Source: Aphrophora alni (taxonomy: Eukaryota; Arthropoda; Insecta; Hemiptera; Aphrophoridae). From it: a DNA stretch of 64,000 nt. A program made the position numbers and the translations under genes. This document shows, one piece after another, positions 11,700 to 24,207 of the stretch. The stretch covers positions 118,797,362 to 118,861,361 of the forward strand of contig OY740765.1 of the NCBI GenBank assembly GCA_963513935.1, written 5' to 3'. Below the pieces are notes generated by a model that was given only the letters and a program-made list of their open reading frames with translations, had not been told where the DNA came from and ran no database searches. Positions within the stretch are counted from its first letter, which is position 1. Every line of letters begins with the position of its first letter.

Positions 11700-13260
11700 A
11701 ATAAAACATAGTTATAAATCCAATGCGGCTTATACCATTGAATTTACATTTAAAAATTAATGCTTCTACCGAGCGTACGGAGTCAAACACAACAATATTT
11801 TACAAACAAGAATTAACACTAAAAATATTGACAGCTACTGTACACTTGAATAAAGTTCCACTCACAGAGATAAATAATAAAAGTTAAATAATATATAGGT
11901 TCTTGATCTATGCATTGTGATGGTAATTTGTCACTCATTAGAATCATAGTGGATGTAAATATTACAGACCATACTGACAGTTTTTAATAATTTTATGTTC
12001 ACGTAAATTATAATGCTCCGTAACATCTATCAACTGAAGACAGAATAGAAATTGACCTATAATTTGTATGTAAAGTTTAATATCCCGCCTTATAAATTCA
12101 TCTAATATCTGCTGTTTTTAAATTGGTTCCAACTTTTCTTTTTCATACAGTCTCATTTATTATTTTAGAAACTTCTTGTGGACATAGTTAGGAATAAACA
12201 ACGGAATATCACATATACTACTTGATTTTCCGCCTATACACAAAGTGTTAACATTACATTTATGCATAATACTCTGTTTGTCATGAGTAAAAACTTCTGA
12301 AAACTGGTCGCATGTTTATTCCGTTTACTTCGCAACCGAAAACACATTCAACAAAAATCTTAAATTCGGTGTCAAGATAAAACCATTGCTCGTATATTAA
12401 TATGAGTAAGTATGTTTTACACGTGGAAATATACTTAACATAACAAATCTAAACGTGAATAACATAGAAGCTACGTGGAGACACGAAAGTGAATGTAAAA
12501 TGAAAATATTTGAAGTATACTTTGCCAAATTTTTTAAAGTCTTAATTATTTGGTTATTAAACCCCTTTCAATGAGTTATCTCAAAGTAAAGACTAGTCGT
12601 TTCCGTCAACTGTAGATTGATCTGTCATCTTTAGTGATCCATGAGATACAATAATCAAAGTATAACTAACTAAATCTGTAAGATATACGAGTTTGATTAT
12701 TGTAGCTAACACAATCACTGAAGGTGGCTATACATTGTCGATGAAAAGGGTTTGATGTAATAAACATATTATAAGTGATAAATTGTTTGCGAGTTTTATT
12801 TTAATTAATTGAAATTGTGCTTTACAATTCGGGAATTTTAAAACTATAAATAGATAAGGGCTCAGATTGGGTGTCTGTTTATTCTCATGTTTACACGTGT
12901 TGTCGGCAATCTTAAGGAACTTTTTAAATTTTTAAAGGAAGAATTTTATAATTTTTTACAGCAGGTAAAATGTACCTCATAAACACTTCAAAATTGTACG
13001 TAACTATTGAAAATTCTATAAAAAATTAAATAATATTACCCCATACCAAATTCAGTCAAATTGGACTAAGTTATCGAGATATAAGGGAGATTAAGTGTTT
13101 AATTTTGTGCAATTATTTCCTAAGAATCAGAGGTATATCCAAAATGTGAAAAATAGCCCAATTTTACTAAAATCGATGAATTAGTTTAGACTGTAAATTA
13201 TTACGCTGATGGACAAAGAAAAAAGAAACAGGAGACAGACATCTTTCTACATACCAGGGT
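11700..13260. other. unassigned AT-rich DNA with one imperfect hairpin
   Basis: No gene is seen. An imperfect inverted repeat has arms at about 12633-12659 and 12692-12719. The inner 12 bases ('acaataatcaaa' / 'tttgattattgt') and the outer 'agtgat'/'atcact' match perfectly. It may be a small foldback remnant. Confidence 0.4.
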
Positions 13261-13271
13261 AAGACATCTTT

Positions 13272-13988
13272 TTACTTACCCAGTCTACGAAGTATAAGGT
13301 AAGTATGGTAATCGCAAAAATGTCCACTTTTACTTTGACTGAGCTTTACGATACGTGGTCTCAGGAAACCGAAAGAGCGAATCCGTCTAACGTCCTTGTA
13401 ATTATCGTCGTCGTCGTTGTAGTTTTCATTATCATTGGCGTCGTTGTCGTCGTTGTAATTATCGTCGTCGTCGTTGTAGTTTTCATTATCATTGGCGTCG
13501 TTGTCGTCGTTGTAATTATCGTCGTCGTCGTTGTAGTTTTCATTATCATTGGCGTCGTTGTCGTCGTTGTAATTATCGTCGTCGTCGTTGTAGTTTTCAT
13601 TATCATTGGCGTCGTTGTCGTCGTTGTAATTATCGTCGTCGTCGTTGTAGTTTTCATTATCATTGGCGTCGTTGTCGTCGTTGTAATTATCGTCGTCGTC
13701 GTTGTAGTTTTCATTATCATTGGCGTCGTTGTCGTCGTTGTAATTATCGTCGTCGTCGTTGTAGTTTTCAATATCATTGGCGTCGTTGTCGTCGTTGTAA
13801 TTATCGTAGTCGTCGTTGTAGTTTTCATTATCTATGGCGTCGTTGTAATTATTGTTGTCGTTGAAGTTGACGTTTTTGTCGTTGGCGTTGTGGTTATCTT
13901 TGGCGTCATTGTCGTTTGTACGTAAGTACGTTAGCGGTAATAAAAAAAAGATTACATGAAATTTATTATGGGAGACTATAATTTTCAC
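13272..13988 (-). CDS. 238-codon ORF over the minisatellite, probably not a gene
   Basis: The ORF begins MKIIVSHNKFHVIFFLLPLT, whose first 20 or so residues have a short basic start and a hydrophobic core like a weak signal peptide. It then becomes an extremely acidic, Asn-rich repeat of 19 residues (NENYNDDDDNYNDDNDAND) repeated about seven times, and ends in a short unrelated tail. No known domain is visible. The DNA is a minisatellite inside a noncoding dispersed repeat, the repeat is open in other frames too, and the flanks are repeat A sequence, so the ORF is most likely fortuitous. It is recorded because, if transcribed, it would make a secreted-looking poly-acidic protein. Confidence 0.15.
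   Translation of the reverse strand: MKIIVSHNKFHVIFFLLPLTYLRTNDNDAKDNHNANDKNVNFNDNNNYNDAIDNENYNDDYDNYNDDNDANDIENYNDDDDNYNDDNDANDNENYNDDDDNYNDDNDANDNENYNDDDDNYNDDNDANDNENYNDDDDNYNDDNDANDNENYNDDDDNYNDDNDANDNENYNDDDDNYNDDNDANDNENYNDDDDNYKDVRRIRSFGFLRPRIVKLSQSKSGHFCDYHTYLILRRLGK
13401..13860. repeat. 57-bp minisatellite, seven full copies plus a diverged eighth
   Basis: Unit starts ('gtcgtcgtcgttgtagtttt') fall at 13407, 13464, 13521, 13578, 13635, 13692 and 13749, exactly 57 bases apart. A diverged unit starts at 13806. Within each unit the sequence is itself built from GTC/GTT/ATT triplets. The copies are almost identical, so the expansion is recent. Because 57 is divisible by three and the unit has no stop in several frames, long ORFs appear on both strands. 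Confidence 0.97.
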
Positions 13989-14039
13989 TGTGCTTATTTA
14001 TATAAAACGGTATTGAAGTTAAGAGAAATAGAATCGAAA

Positions 14040-14460
14040 ATTTCAAAATGGCGACATTTTGACAAAAACAGTTTTTCTTTCATATTTCGTGTGTTATTCA
14101 ACTTATAACGCAATAAATTTTCTTTTAAATGTGCAGATTTCAATTTTCATGTAATCGTACCAACACTCACTCTCTACGATGACAGATAGCGAAGTTATTA
14201 TCAAAAATGTAATTTAAAATCCTGAACTCACGTTTTGTGGCCTAAGGAAAACGAAAAAGGTATTTTCGACATGGCGTACCTCCCTCTGTACATAGACATG
14301 ATAGCGGTAACAAAAAATATGATAACAACATTAAATTTGGTATAGGGGACTAAAGTGTGCCAATATATAACCTTATTAAAATTCTTCAAAAAATTTATTG
14401 AAAATGTCAAAATGGCGGCCATTTTAAAACGTTTTCATTAATATCTCGTGAGTTACTTAC
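14040..14460 (+). repeat. repeat A-associated block (matches 21845-22110)
   Basis: Shared ordered blocks with 21845-22110 are 'atggcgacattttgac' / 'aaggcggctatttt', 'gtgtgttattcaactta' / 'gtgtgtcgttcaacata', 'gtaccaacactcac' / 'gtaccaacacctta' and 'caaaaatgtaattt' in both. A second similar block ('aaaatggcggccatttt', near 14405) follows. It is noncoding; a 64-codon minus ORF here is a shadow. It probably forms one composite element with the neighbouring repeat A copy. Confidence 0.55.
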
Positions 14461-14828
14461 CTTTGGGCTGAGTACCTGGATAGTGCCCATCAACTTTTTT
14501 TATGTTAGGCGTTCTCTAAATACATTTTACACCCAAACTTAAAATATCTATTTAAATAGTAACTAGGAATTCTGTTTCATTAATCTGAGTAGATGAAATC
14601 GTGGAGTGTATATCTGTTAAGTATTACAGTCATGTCCATTGTTTATATAACTGAACACTTAGTGTGTTGTTCAAACCATAAACACTCGGTAACCTGACAC
14701 AACTTTACTGTGACTAAGTTGAAGTAGATCTTAGAAGTGTAGAATACAAGAGGAGGGGGAATTTCAAGCAAATTCAGAGTTCATAAATCAGTATCGAATC
14801 TAGTGCCACGGAGTGAACTTTCTGAAAT

Positions 14829-15806
14829 ATGAATTTCAAAATAGTTCGAGTTAGTTTCTTCGGGGTCCTTGTGTGGACTATGTTCTGGTATGGGGTACAT
14901 TTTTTAAAGTATAATTGTGAAGATCTGGTCAGCTCGTACAATGACATCAAGATGGAAGATGAGCATAACTTTGAAGAGAATGACGAGTTCTCCACCGTGA
15001 AGATTAACACACGTAATAATCTTTTCTCAATATTCGACGCTCAAAACAAAGATTTTGAAGATATAGTGCTCTTGTTAATGATTCAAACGTACTGGATTTT
15101 ACTTATATTTATAGCTCATTTTAATGATATTGATAATATCTCGGAGATTATATCGAAAATAGTCAATTATCATCAAGACGTAATTGGAATGTGGCTCTCC
15201 TCAGAATCTGTGCAAGGACCGACATTCCCACAACAAAGATATCTCGATGAAGGTGGTAAACATTATATCAACAATGTTAAGAAATTAAAAAATTATGTTA
15301 CATTGGAACTTTTTTCATTTTTTACAATTCTAATAAACATATTTTTGTGTGTCAATGTAAAGGATAATTCTTATAAATTATTTACACAAACTGAACTCGT
15401 TTGGAACAATCATCTAAAGTTTAGTGCCATTAATTATCCTATAATGGAATGTTTAAGTGAGCAACAAGATCTGTTACAATATGGATATTTCATACTAGGT
15501 TGTGTTTTTGTTTTTACCGGTCTGGTCAATTGTATCAACATGTACTTCGTTATCAAAAGCTTTTATATGCATTTAGGGGACACTTGTATCTACCGTGTAA
15601 TTCACCCTATAAAATGTTTATATTTTCTATACTTATTGTGTTTATACGTTCCTGAAATAGATGGACCTGATATGATACCATTTTTTTATGAGATTTTAAT
15701 TATTAGATATTTTGAAGATGCTGGTTATCCTTTTCATGTAAGTTACATAGGTGATAATATTTATTTAAGTAGTAACAATAATTATGCTGAATCAATTGAT
15801 ATATAA
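14829..15806 (+). CDS. uncharacterised multi-pass membrane protein, single exon
   Basis: A 325-codon ORF from ATG to TAA without interruption, by far the best coding candidate in the window. I do not recognise the family. Hydrophobic segments lie at about residues 5-26, 77-97, 156-176, 217-244 and 261-274. Between the first two is an acidic loop (EDEHNFEENDEF, residues 43-54), and residues 98-155 form a long hydrophilic loop containing GPTFPQQRYLDEGG. The start is well fixed: a TGA lies in frame two codons upstream and position -3 is A. A TCAGT initiator-like motif lies about 40 bases upstream (14788-14792), and AATAAA follows 75 bases after the stop. A perfect splice-donor sequence GTAAGT starts exactly at codon 304 (15738), in phase 0, so the true protein could instead be spliced there and the last 22 residues be intronic. 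Insect chemoreceptors were considered because of the membrane segments and a late phase-0 donor, but no TY.....Q-type C-terminal motif is found here or downstream. The gene sits alone between repeat-rich blocks. Confidence 0.6.
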   Translation: MNFKIVRVSFFGVLVWTMFWYGVHFLKYNCEDLVSSYNDIKMEDEHNFEENDEFSTVKINTRNNLFSIFDAQNKDFEDIVLLLMIQTYWILLIFIAHFNDIDNISEIISKIVNYHQDVIGMWLSSESVQGPTFPQQRYLDEGGKHYINNVKKLKNYVTLELFSFFTILINIFLCVNVKDNSYKLFTQTELVWNNHLKFSAINYPIMECLSEQQDLLQYGYFILGCVFVFTGLVNCINMYFVIKSFYMHLGDTCIYRVIHPIKCLYFLYLLCLYVPEIDGPDMIPFFYEILIIRYFEDAGYPFHVSYIGDNIYLSSNNNYAESIDI

Positions 15807-15880
15807 TTAAGATGCAATTTCAAACTTACTTAGAACGTTTATCCTACATTTTGTTTTACATTACATTTATTTCATAAGAA

Positions 15881-15886
15881 AATAAA
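15881..15886 (+). promoter_or_regulatory. candidate polyadenylation signal
   Basis: AATAAA, 75 bases after the stop of the membrane-protein ORF. The spacing is normal for a short 3' UTR. In such AT-rich DNA this hexamer is common, so it supports but does not prove the transcript end. Confidence 0.4.
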
Positions 15887-15899
15887 ACTTTAAGTTTAG

Positions 15900-16995
15900 T
15901 ATATATTTTACTTTTATATCTTTTCATTATATTTGCCATTTTATGATTTAACATTTTTACTTCAAAGGATTGTAACTTTCATTTTATCAGACATTTATTA
16001 CATATATAAGAGGTTCAGACTTAGTGTATATATTATCTCAAAATCTTTTCATTATATAACATTTTATTCCAAAATGGCTAAATAACTTTTATTTTATTTT
16101 ACATTTACTTCATACAAATATTTTACAAAATTTAAAGTTACACTTTTTATTACCTTTAGCTTATCTTAGAGAATTAAATGATTTTTATTTCGCTATTTAA
16201 GGTGTATGTTTTGGGGTTATTGTTGTTGTTATTTTATTTTTAATTTAATTATAGTTATCAGTAATAATACAAAGTGAGAAAAATACAATTTTGGAAGGAG
16301 TGCTATCATAGGCAATTAGCCTGTAAGTGAACACGTGTAGCTTATAGCAATAGACACAAAATATGTAAAAGTAAAAGGTAAACAATAATCTAATACCGAA
16401 CTAACATATTTACCAGCAGAGATAAATAAAAAAAAGTGAACAAATTCATACAAAAATCACATACTAAAATAAAGAACACAGTCTAATTTTTGAGGAGGAA
16501 AAATTATTAATTTAGAAATATTGAAAAATGATTAGTTTATGGTTTTGATATCTCAATTATTTGCACTACATTGTTTTAAATATTTTGCTGTTAAATTTAA
16601 TTTTGAAAAACGTTTTTACATATTTGACTCATGTTATAAACAACTAGTGGCTCTGTTTTCTTGTATTTAAACAAACTATTTATTGAATAAAGAAATAATT
16701 ATTTAAATTTAGTCTCTTGTGTTATTATTATAATTAATTGCTCTTATATATTTTTGTTTTGGTTTAGTTTTACGTATTTAGTTAAAGTGTTATTAGTTAA
16801 ATCAAAAACGGTGCAGCTATTCGTCACCAACAATGTCAGTTCGGTAGTTTTCAGTCAACAAATGCAAATGAACCATGGAACCAGTTTAAATATATATTTA
16901 ACGTGGCTTAAATAACGTTTCAGCGTATTCGAGTAAAATCTAGATATAATGACTCCGTTCAGGGCTCAATTATTTTACTAACATTTTCCTGACAA
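15900..16995. other. unassigned AT-rich DNA
   Basis: Low-complexity T-rich sequence, for example around 16210-16250. No gene or repeat supported. Confidence 0.4.
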
Positions 16996-16999
16996 ATAG

Positions 17000-17460
17000 T
17001 TTTGGTTGAACTGAATCATAATAGATTTTTACTTGGGATTTATCTCACCGGTCTGAGTCATCTTCACATTTCACTACAGTTTGAACGAAATCGGTAGAAG
17101 CGATTTTGAGAAATTACGACTTTTATAGCTAACTACCCCATGGTCGATTTTTTTCTCTATTAATAACTTACAAACATACATTTCTAGAGAGAAACAGACA
17201 CTACGTTTTGTTTGGGTTCTTAGAAGCTGTACGTGAGCAGAATTCAGTTCAAATCGTTAAAAACCATCTTGTATCGTAATATTGTGGTTGTTTCTTTAAG
17301 CAGCTACCCCATAATTTTTAGCTATCGATAAAACGGGAAAAATATATAACAAGATGTGGGCAAAACATGGCGACAAATTCAAATTTGATTAAAAGTGATC
17401 CACACATTTATGATCTATACGGCAGACGGACTATCTTTTTTGGACTCGGGGATGTTAAAA
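17000..17460 (-). repeat. dispersed repeat family C, copy 1
   Basis: On the minus strand this reads 'gtaatttctcaaaatcgctt', 'ctaccgatttcgttcaaact', 'tagtgaaatgtgaagat'. That is the same ordered sequence as at 46985-47045 ('ctactgatttcgttcaaact', 'tagtgaaatgtgaatatt') and the diverged copies at 45150 and 51545. It is noncoding. The family was defined only from matches within this window. Confidence 0.65.
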
Positions 17461-17570
17461 CACGACATCGATTTTTAGATCTATCACATACATTCTCTAT
17501 ACTATGTCTACAATAGTAAACTCTATGAATACTTTGAATTTATGTATTGTATCATAGAAATGTGTTATAC

Positions 17571-19989
<2,419 letters not shown>

Positions 19990-20395
19990 TAATAGAGTAA
20001 AAAAAAAAAACCATTTTTTTTTGACATTTGAAGTTAATTCACCTCTCTCTCAAAAATGAAGTGTTTTCAGGCAAATTAATGTGTTTAAATTTAAATTTTT
20101 ATCGAGTAATAATAACTAGTTATAAATATTTTGTTTAATAGAAAAATGTCAGAAACTAAAAACTGCTATAATAATCAATAAAAAATTGCTGCCAGTCAAA
20201 AGATTAAAAAGCCAACTTACTTAAGTCTCTTACTCTAGATAAATAGAGAAGAGACAAGATTTTTATTATTTTTCTTTATGAATTTTATTCTGGTCAATTA
20301 CTAATGTGTTAAATTTAAAAGACAAAGCCATATAAGTGATACACTCTATTGCATGAAATATAAAATAACAATGTCACTGATTAAAATTCATCAAT
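19990..20395. other. unassigned AT-rich DNA
   Basis: Contains A-runs and a T-run; no gene or repeat supported. Confidence 0.4.
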
Positions 20396-20399
20396 ATAC

Positions 20400-20940
20400 A
20401 GTATTTTGTTCTTGTTGTTTAAAGGTGAAAAATCTTACCGTCATCTTCGTATTATACAGAAACAAGGAAGACAATAATATAAAACCAAGAACTCCTAGTT
20501 CTAGAATTCTCTAATAGTGTCACGTCGGAAGAACACAAAAGAGATCTAACCCAAGACTGCATTAATCAAGTTTATAGGCGCCATCGTGGTATTTACCCAG
20601 TCTCATCATACAATCTAATACAAGCAGATCCTCTAAATGTATTACACAAAAGTTAGTTTCTTAAGCCTTGTAGGAAATATTAAATTGTATTGTTAGATCA
20701 AGGGATAAATTTGTTTAAAACAGTTGTTACACAGTTTTTATGATCCTCAAAATTGTGTATATCACCACTTTTTGGACGTCGGCTAAGCCCTAGTCGACGG
20801 GCCTCGTAGATATGTATACATTAAAAGATTACAGGGCCTCGCGTCGCTCGTGTCAGTATCTCATCCCTAGAGGGCCTTGAAGCTGCACAAATGTGGCGAA
20901 GGATCAACTCGCTGATCTCGTGACGTTGAATCAGTTCTCT
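20400..20940 (+). repeat. dispersed repeat family B, copy 2
   Basis: Block 1 (20405-20640: 'cttgttgtttaaaggtgaaa', 'acccaagactgcatta', 'gcgccatcgtggtattta') is followed by block 2 (20690-20900: 'gatcaagggataaatttg', 'aaaacagttgttacacag', 'gtcggctaagccctag', 'gtatacattaaaag'). It ends in 'cgctcgtgtcagtatctcat' and 'ccttgaagctgcacaaatg', a single copy of the sequence that is tandemly repeated at 24208-24867. Confidence 0.7.
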
Positions 20941-21184
20941 CGGATCTGGTAATTATAATAATTTCACACTTTCTAGGAGCTCAGGACACGAAATTACATT
21001 ATAGATTATAGCATCGCTATTTGTCAAAGTACCATTACATGCAGAATTGGCATCACACACGAGATATGTACAAAAACGTTTTAAAATAGTCTCTATTATT
21101 TGTACATTTTTCAATTATTTTTTTCTGAATTTCAATAGAGTTCTCTATGAGTAAATTTGATGTTCCCATCTTAATTTTTGTGGC

Positions 21185-21760
21185 CTCTGTCGTGCTTATT
21201 TACAGACGAAAACGACGACGAACGGACGGCGTGTCGAAAATCAAAGTTTTTCGGTTTCCCAAGGTCACGAAACGTGAAGATTATTAAAAAAACAGAGATT
21301 GAACAATTTGACGACTGCCAAATTTACTCTATACATCGTATAATGGGTAAATAAAATCAGTACTCATTATAGTGAGTCTTTGAGAGAAAAATACAGGATA
21401 GAAATTTCTGTTTATTTATTATATTCTAGAATAAAAAACTTAAGTTGGCTATTTTGACATTTAAACGGTTGTCATTTTGTATTGGAGCTACGAGGGGACA
21501 GTTGAATAAGACACAATATATGAACGAAAATAAGTTAAAAATTTCCCATTAAATGACAAATTTCTACTTTCATTTCATAGCTATCATACTTATGTACAGA
21601 AAACAATGACAACGACGGACGGACGACATGTTGAATACCACTTTATCCATTTACTGAGGCAATGAAACTTGTAGTTCAGTCAAAAAACAGAGATCTAAGT
21701 TTATCGCGATTACAGAACTTAACCTATACTTCGTATACTGGGAAAGTAAAACTACATTTT
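21185..21760 (+). repeat. dispersed repeat family A, two successive copies
   Basis: Copy one runs from 'gtgcttatttacagacgaaa' through 'acgacgaacggacggcgtgt' and 'tttttcggtttcccaaggtc' to 'gtataatgggtaaataaaa' (21185-21360). Copy two starts with 'catacttatgtacagaaaac' (21588), then 'gacaacgacggacggacgac', and ends in 'cttcgtatactgggaaagta' (21745). The intervening 230 bases include a 'ggctattttgacattt' block seen in other copies. These intact copies show the unexpanded state of the segment that became a 57-bp minisatellite at 13401-13860. Confidence 0.7.
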
Positions 21761-21829
21761 GGGCAAAATAGGTTAATATTATTGACACTTCAAATATTTT
21801 TTGGGGAAAATTAAAAATTTTAAACCTCT

Positions 21830-22110
21830 TTATTTTGTTATTCGTATTGATAGGAGAGCATTTTCTCTTACTCTATTGAAATCCAAAATTTTCATAAATT
21901 AAATTGTCATTTTCAAAGGCGGCTATTTTAAATAGTTTTTGTTCATATCTAGTGTGTCGTTCAACATAACAATAATTAGATACAACGTAAATTAGATAAA
22001 CATTTCAATTCTATGTGTAATAGTACCAACACCTTACGTTAACGAATAGTGAATTTATGGTCAAAAATGTAATTTTGAAACCCATACATCCCAAGAAAAT
22101 GTGATATTCG
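21830..22110 (+). repeat. repeat A-associated block (matches 14040-14225)
   Basis: Ordered matches to 14040-14225 as given there, in the same orientation. It is noncoding. Confidence 0.55.
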
Positions 22111-22239
22111 TTTTGTTACGAGATCCAGCAGGGAATTGTCATCAACATGACGTAGCAAATTTAAGTTCCGTTATTTACATCTTCGAGGTCCGCCATGGAC
22201 GAGATACTTATACGATCGAAGCCAATGGTGAATTTATAA

Positions 22240-22897
22240 TATACCGGGTGAATAAAAAGTCAAGACCCCCCCCTCTAATATTTTTCTAAGTAAATATACA
22301 GAGATATCCTTTTGGTGGTCGTGCAATCTTAGCAGGAAGTTTCACTTTATGATTTTGAAAATTTTGAGTGTCCCCCAAAAATGGGGGATTTTGGGGGCAA
22401 CTCAAAATTTTATAATGTAAACCCTCTTCAAGTGACACCTCATTTTGAAGTGTTTACAAAAACTTAAAGAATTGAATAAACAATGGATGAGCTAAAATTA
22501 GAGCTTCTATTTCCTCACAAATTGAAGACGACGGTCTGGATCATCTTCATTCAACTCATGGACAAGCTGAATTTTATAAGGATGAAATTTTGTGTAGACT
22601 TCAATAACATTTGACGGGCTACCATTTTTGATAGAGAAGAGATAGCGAACTCTGGTTTTCACCATTCTTTAAGTTTTTGTAAACACTTCAAAATGAGGTG
22701 TCACTTGAAGGGGGTTTACATTTAAAATTTTTGAGTTGCCACCAAAATCCCCCATTTTTGGGGGACACTCAAAATTTTCAAAATCATAAAATGAAACTTC
22801 CTGCTAAGATTGCACGACCACCAAAAGGATATCTCTGTATATTTACTTTGGAAAAATATTAGAGGGAGGGGTCTTGACTTTTTATTCACCCGGTATA
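22240..22897. mobile_element. foldback element, 232-bp near-perfect inverted repeats, flanked by TATA
   Basis: Left arm 22240-22471 and right arm 22666-22897 are nearly exact inverted copies. The tips are 'ataccgggtgaataaaaagt' and 'actttttattcacccggtat'; the inner ends are 'gtttacaaaaacttaaagaa' and 'ttctttaagtttttgtaaac'. Each tip carries TATA, either a target duplication or part of a symmetrical terminus. The arms contain a C/G-run block ('cccccaaaaatgggggattt'). The 194-bp loop (22472-22665) holds a transposase fragment on the minus strand, so this is a deletion derivative of a DNA transposon. Arm identity is high, which suggests recent movement or gene conversion. Confidence 0.9.
22507..22665 (-). 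pseudogene. transposase fragment in the loop of the foldback element
   Basis: A 52-codon ORF starting at the ATG next to the right arm and ending in TAG. Its second half reads HPYKIQLVHELNEDDPDRR followed by 'LQF'. This closely resembles the segment joining the helix-turn-helix domain to the DDE domain in a large group of mariner-related transposases found in insects (pattern 'HPYKiQLvqEL...D...R..F'). The first half (MVKTRVRYLFSIKNGSPSNV) is less conserved. The helix-turn-helix start and the whole catalytic domain are missing, so it cannot be active. Position exactly between the arms shows that the foldback captured or retained this piece. Confidence 0.8.
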
Positions 22898-22899
22898 CA

Positions 22900-23588
22900 G
22901 AACTAAGAAGACCAATAGAACCAACAAAGTAGTGATATATACAATTACGAGATTTGGAAAACCTGTGTAACAGCTGTTTTAAACAAATTTAACTTATGGG
23001 TAATACCCCTTTATGTACAATGTTCGATAAATTTCGGCATTTTATTAAAACATATGTTTGTATTCATTGTATGAAAGGGCTGGGTAAGTACCGTATTTTC
23101 ACACAACTTATTTCATTTTAGTCAAATTTATCTTCTTAAGTATTAGACTTGTACGTAAGAACGAGAGTGCAACTCAAGAATCCTTCGATTTAGAACTATT
23201 CATCTGACTAACACATTGATGTCATATAATAAACATACATATAATAAACATGATTGATCTATATGACTAACAATAGAGATGCTTGTTACATATTTATAAT
23301 CGTGTATGCTAGAAATTTACGTCACTGAAATATTCATTTTGTAAACAATTACTATTAATTGTTTGTAAATACGTAACAAGCCTTTCTATTGTTAATCATA
23401 TGATAAACCAATCATTAAATTTATTGACTCATATATATAAATATATCATAAATTGCAGATGTTTACGAATACAGCTTGAAGCATTTCAAAACATTTTATT
23501 ACGACATGAAACAATGGAATGTGGTTTTTATGTTGGGGGGGGGGATAACAAGAATCTAAGTTCATTTATAATAATGCAATAGAAACTT
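22900..23588. other. unassigned AT-rich DNA
   Basis: A G-run of about ten bases near 23535-23545 is the only odd feature. The small ORF 23400-23582 (+) shows no family. Confidence 0.4.
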
Positions 23589-23589
23589 A

Positions 23590-24207
23590 TCAGAATTATT
23601 ACGAAGAACAAGTTGATGGGCGCCTTAATGGTACTTATCCAGCCCAATCATACAATGAAATACAAACACATGTAATGCCCAAAAATTGATCTTTTTGGCT
23701 TTGTAGGAAATGTAAATTGACAATGGAAGCTGGACATCTTCCATGGTGAAGACTATTAAGTACGTGAACTTCTGGACATATGCAGCTGCTCATGGTCCCT
23801 AGAGTGTTACCACCAGAGACGACTTGCAATCCTAGTGCTACGACATCCTCATTGAGGACTGGGGGTATAGGATGGAGGAATAAGACTCGCTGGTGAAACA
23901 AGAGGGGTACAAGGCTGAGGCAACGGCAGAAAAAGATGGTCTCCCCTTAAATATATTATGTATTTTGATAATTATAATTGTAAACTTTAATGTATTTTTT
24001 CCTCATTATGTATTCTGTATAACAATATTTGCAATAAATGATCCTAAATTGTATTAATAGATCATGGGGCTTCATCCAGTTGGTTAAGTTTGTTTACACA
24101 GGTTTCTGTACCTTGTAATTGTGTATATCACTAATTTATTGACATCGGATAGGCCCTAACGGGCTTGGTTAGAAATGAATATATTAGGAAAAACTCCGCA
24201 CCCTTAC
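23590..24207 (+). repeat. dispersed repeat family B, copy 3
   Basis: Matches copy 2: 'gatgggcgccttaatggtac' against 'taggcgccatcgtggtattt', 'catacaatgaaatacaa' against 'catacaatctaatacaa', and 'gctttgtaggaaatgta' against 'gccttgtaggaaatatt'. Later it has 'gatcatggggcttcatcc' and 'gtgtatatcactaattta', ending at 'cttactcgtgtcggtgactc' where the 70-bp array begins. About 300 bases (23720-24030) are extra relative to copy 2. A minus-strand ORF (23635-23901) is a shadow. Confidence 0.65.

Larger units (their letters stand above)
13262..14030 (-). repeat. dispersed repeat family A, copy 2, interrupted by an internal minisatellite
   Basis: Read on the minus strand, the right flank (13930-14030) matches the head of family A ('acttacgtacaaacgaca' against 'acttatgtacagaaaacaat' at 21590). 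The left flank (13262-13400) matches its tail ('tttcggtttcctgagaccac' against 'tttcggtttcccaaggtcac' at 21245), followed by 'cttatacttcgtagactggg' and 'gtaagtaaaaa'. Between them the short 'acgacgacgaacggac' segment of the normal element is replaced by a 57-bp minisatellite. The element is noncoding apart from the chance ORFs noted separately. Confidence 0.75.

Noticed and set aside
13305..13925. 206-codon Val/Ile-rich plus-strand ORF and the 155-codon Thr/Ile-rich minus-strand ORF
   Set aside because: Shadows of the 57-bp minisatellite. The repeat has no stop in several frames, and there is no sign of selection for either product.
14829..15806. Gustatory or odorant receptor assignment for the membrane protein
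   Set aside because: Only about five hydrophobic segments are present, the length is short, and the C-terminal motif expected in those receptors is absent here and was not found downstream.
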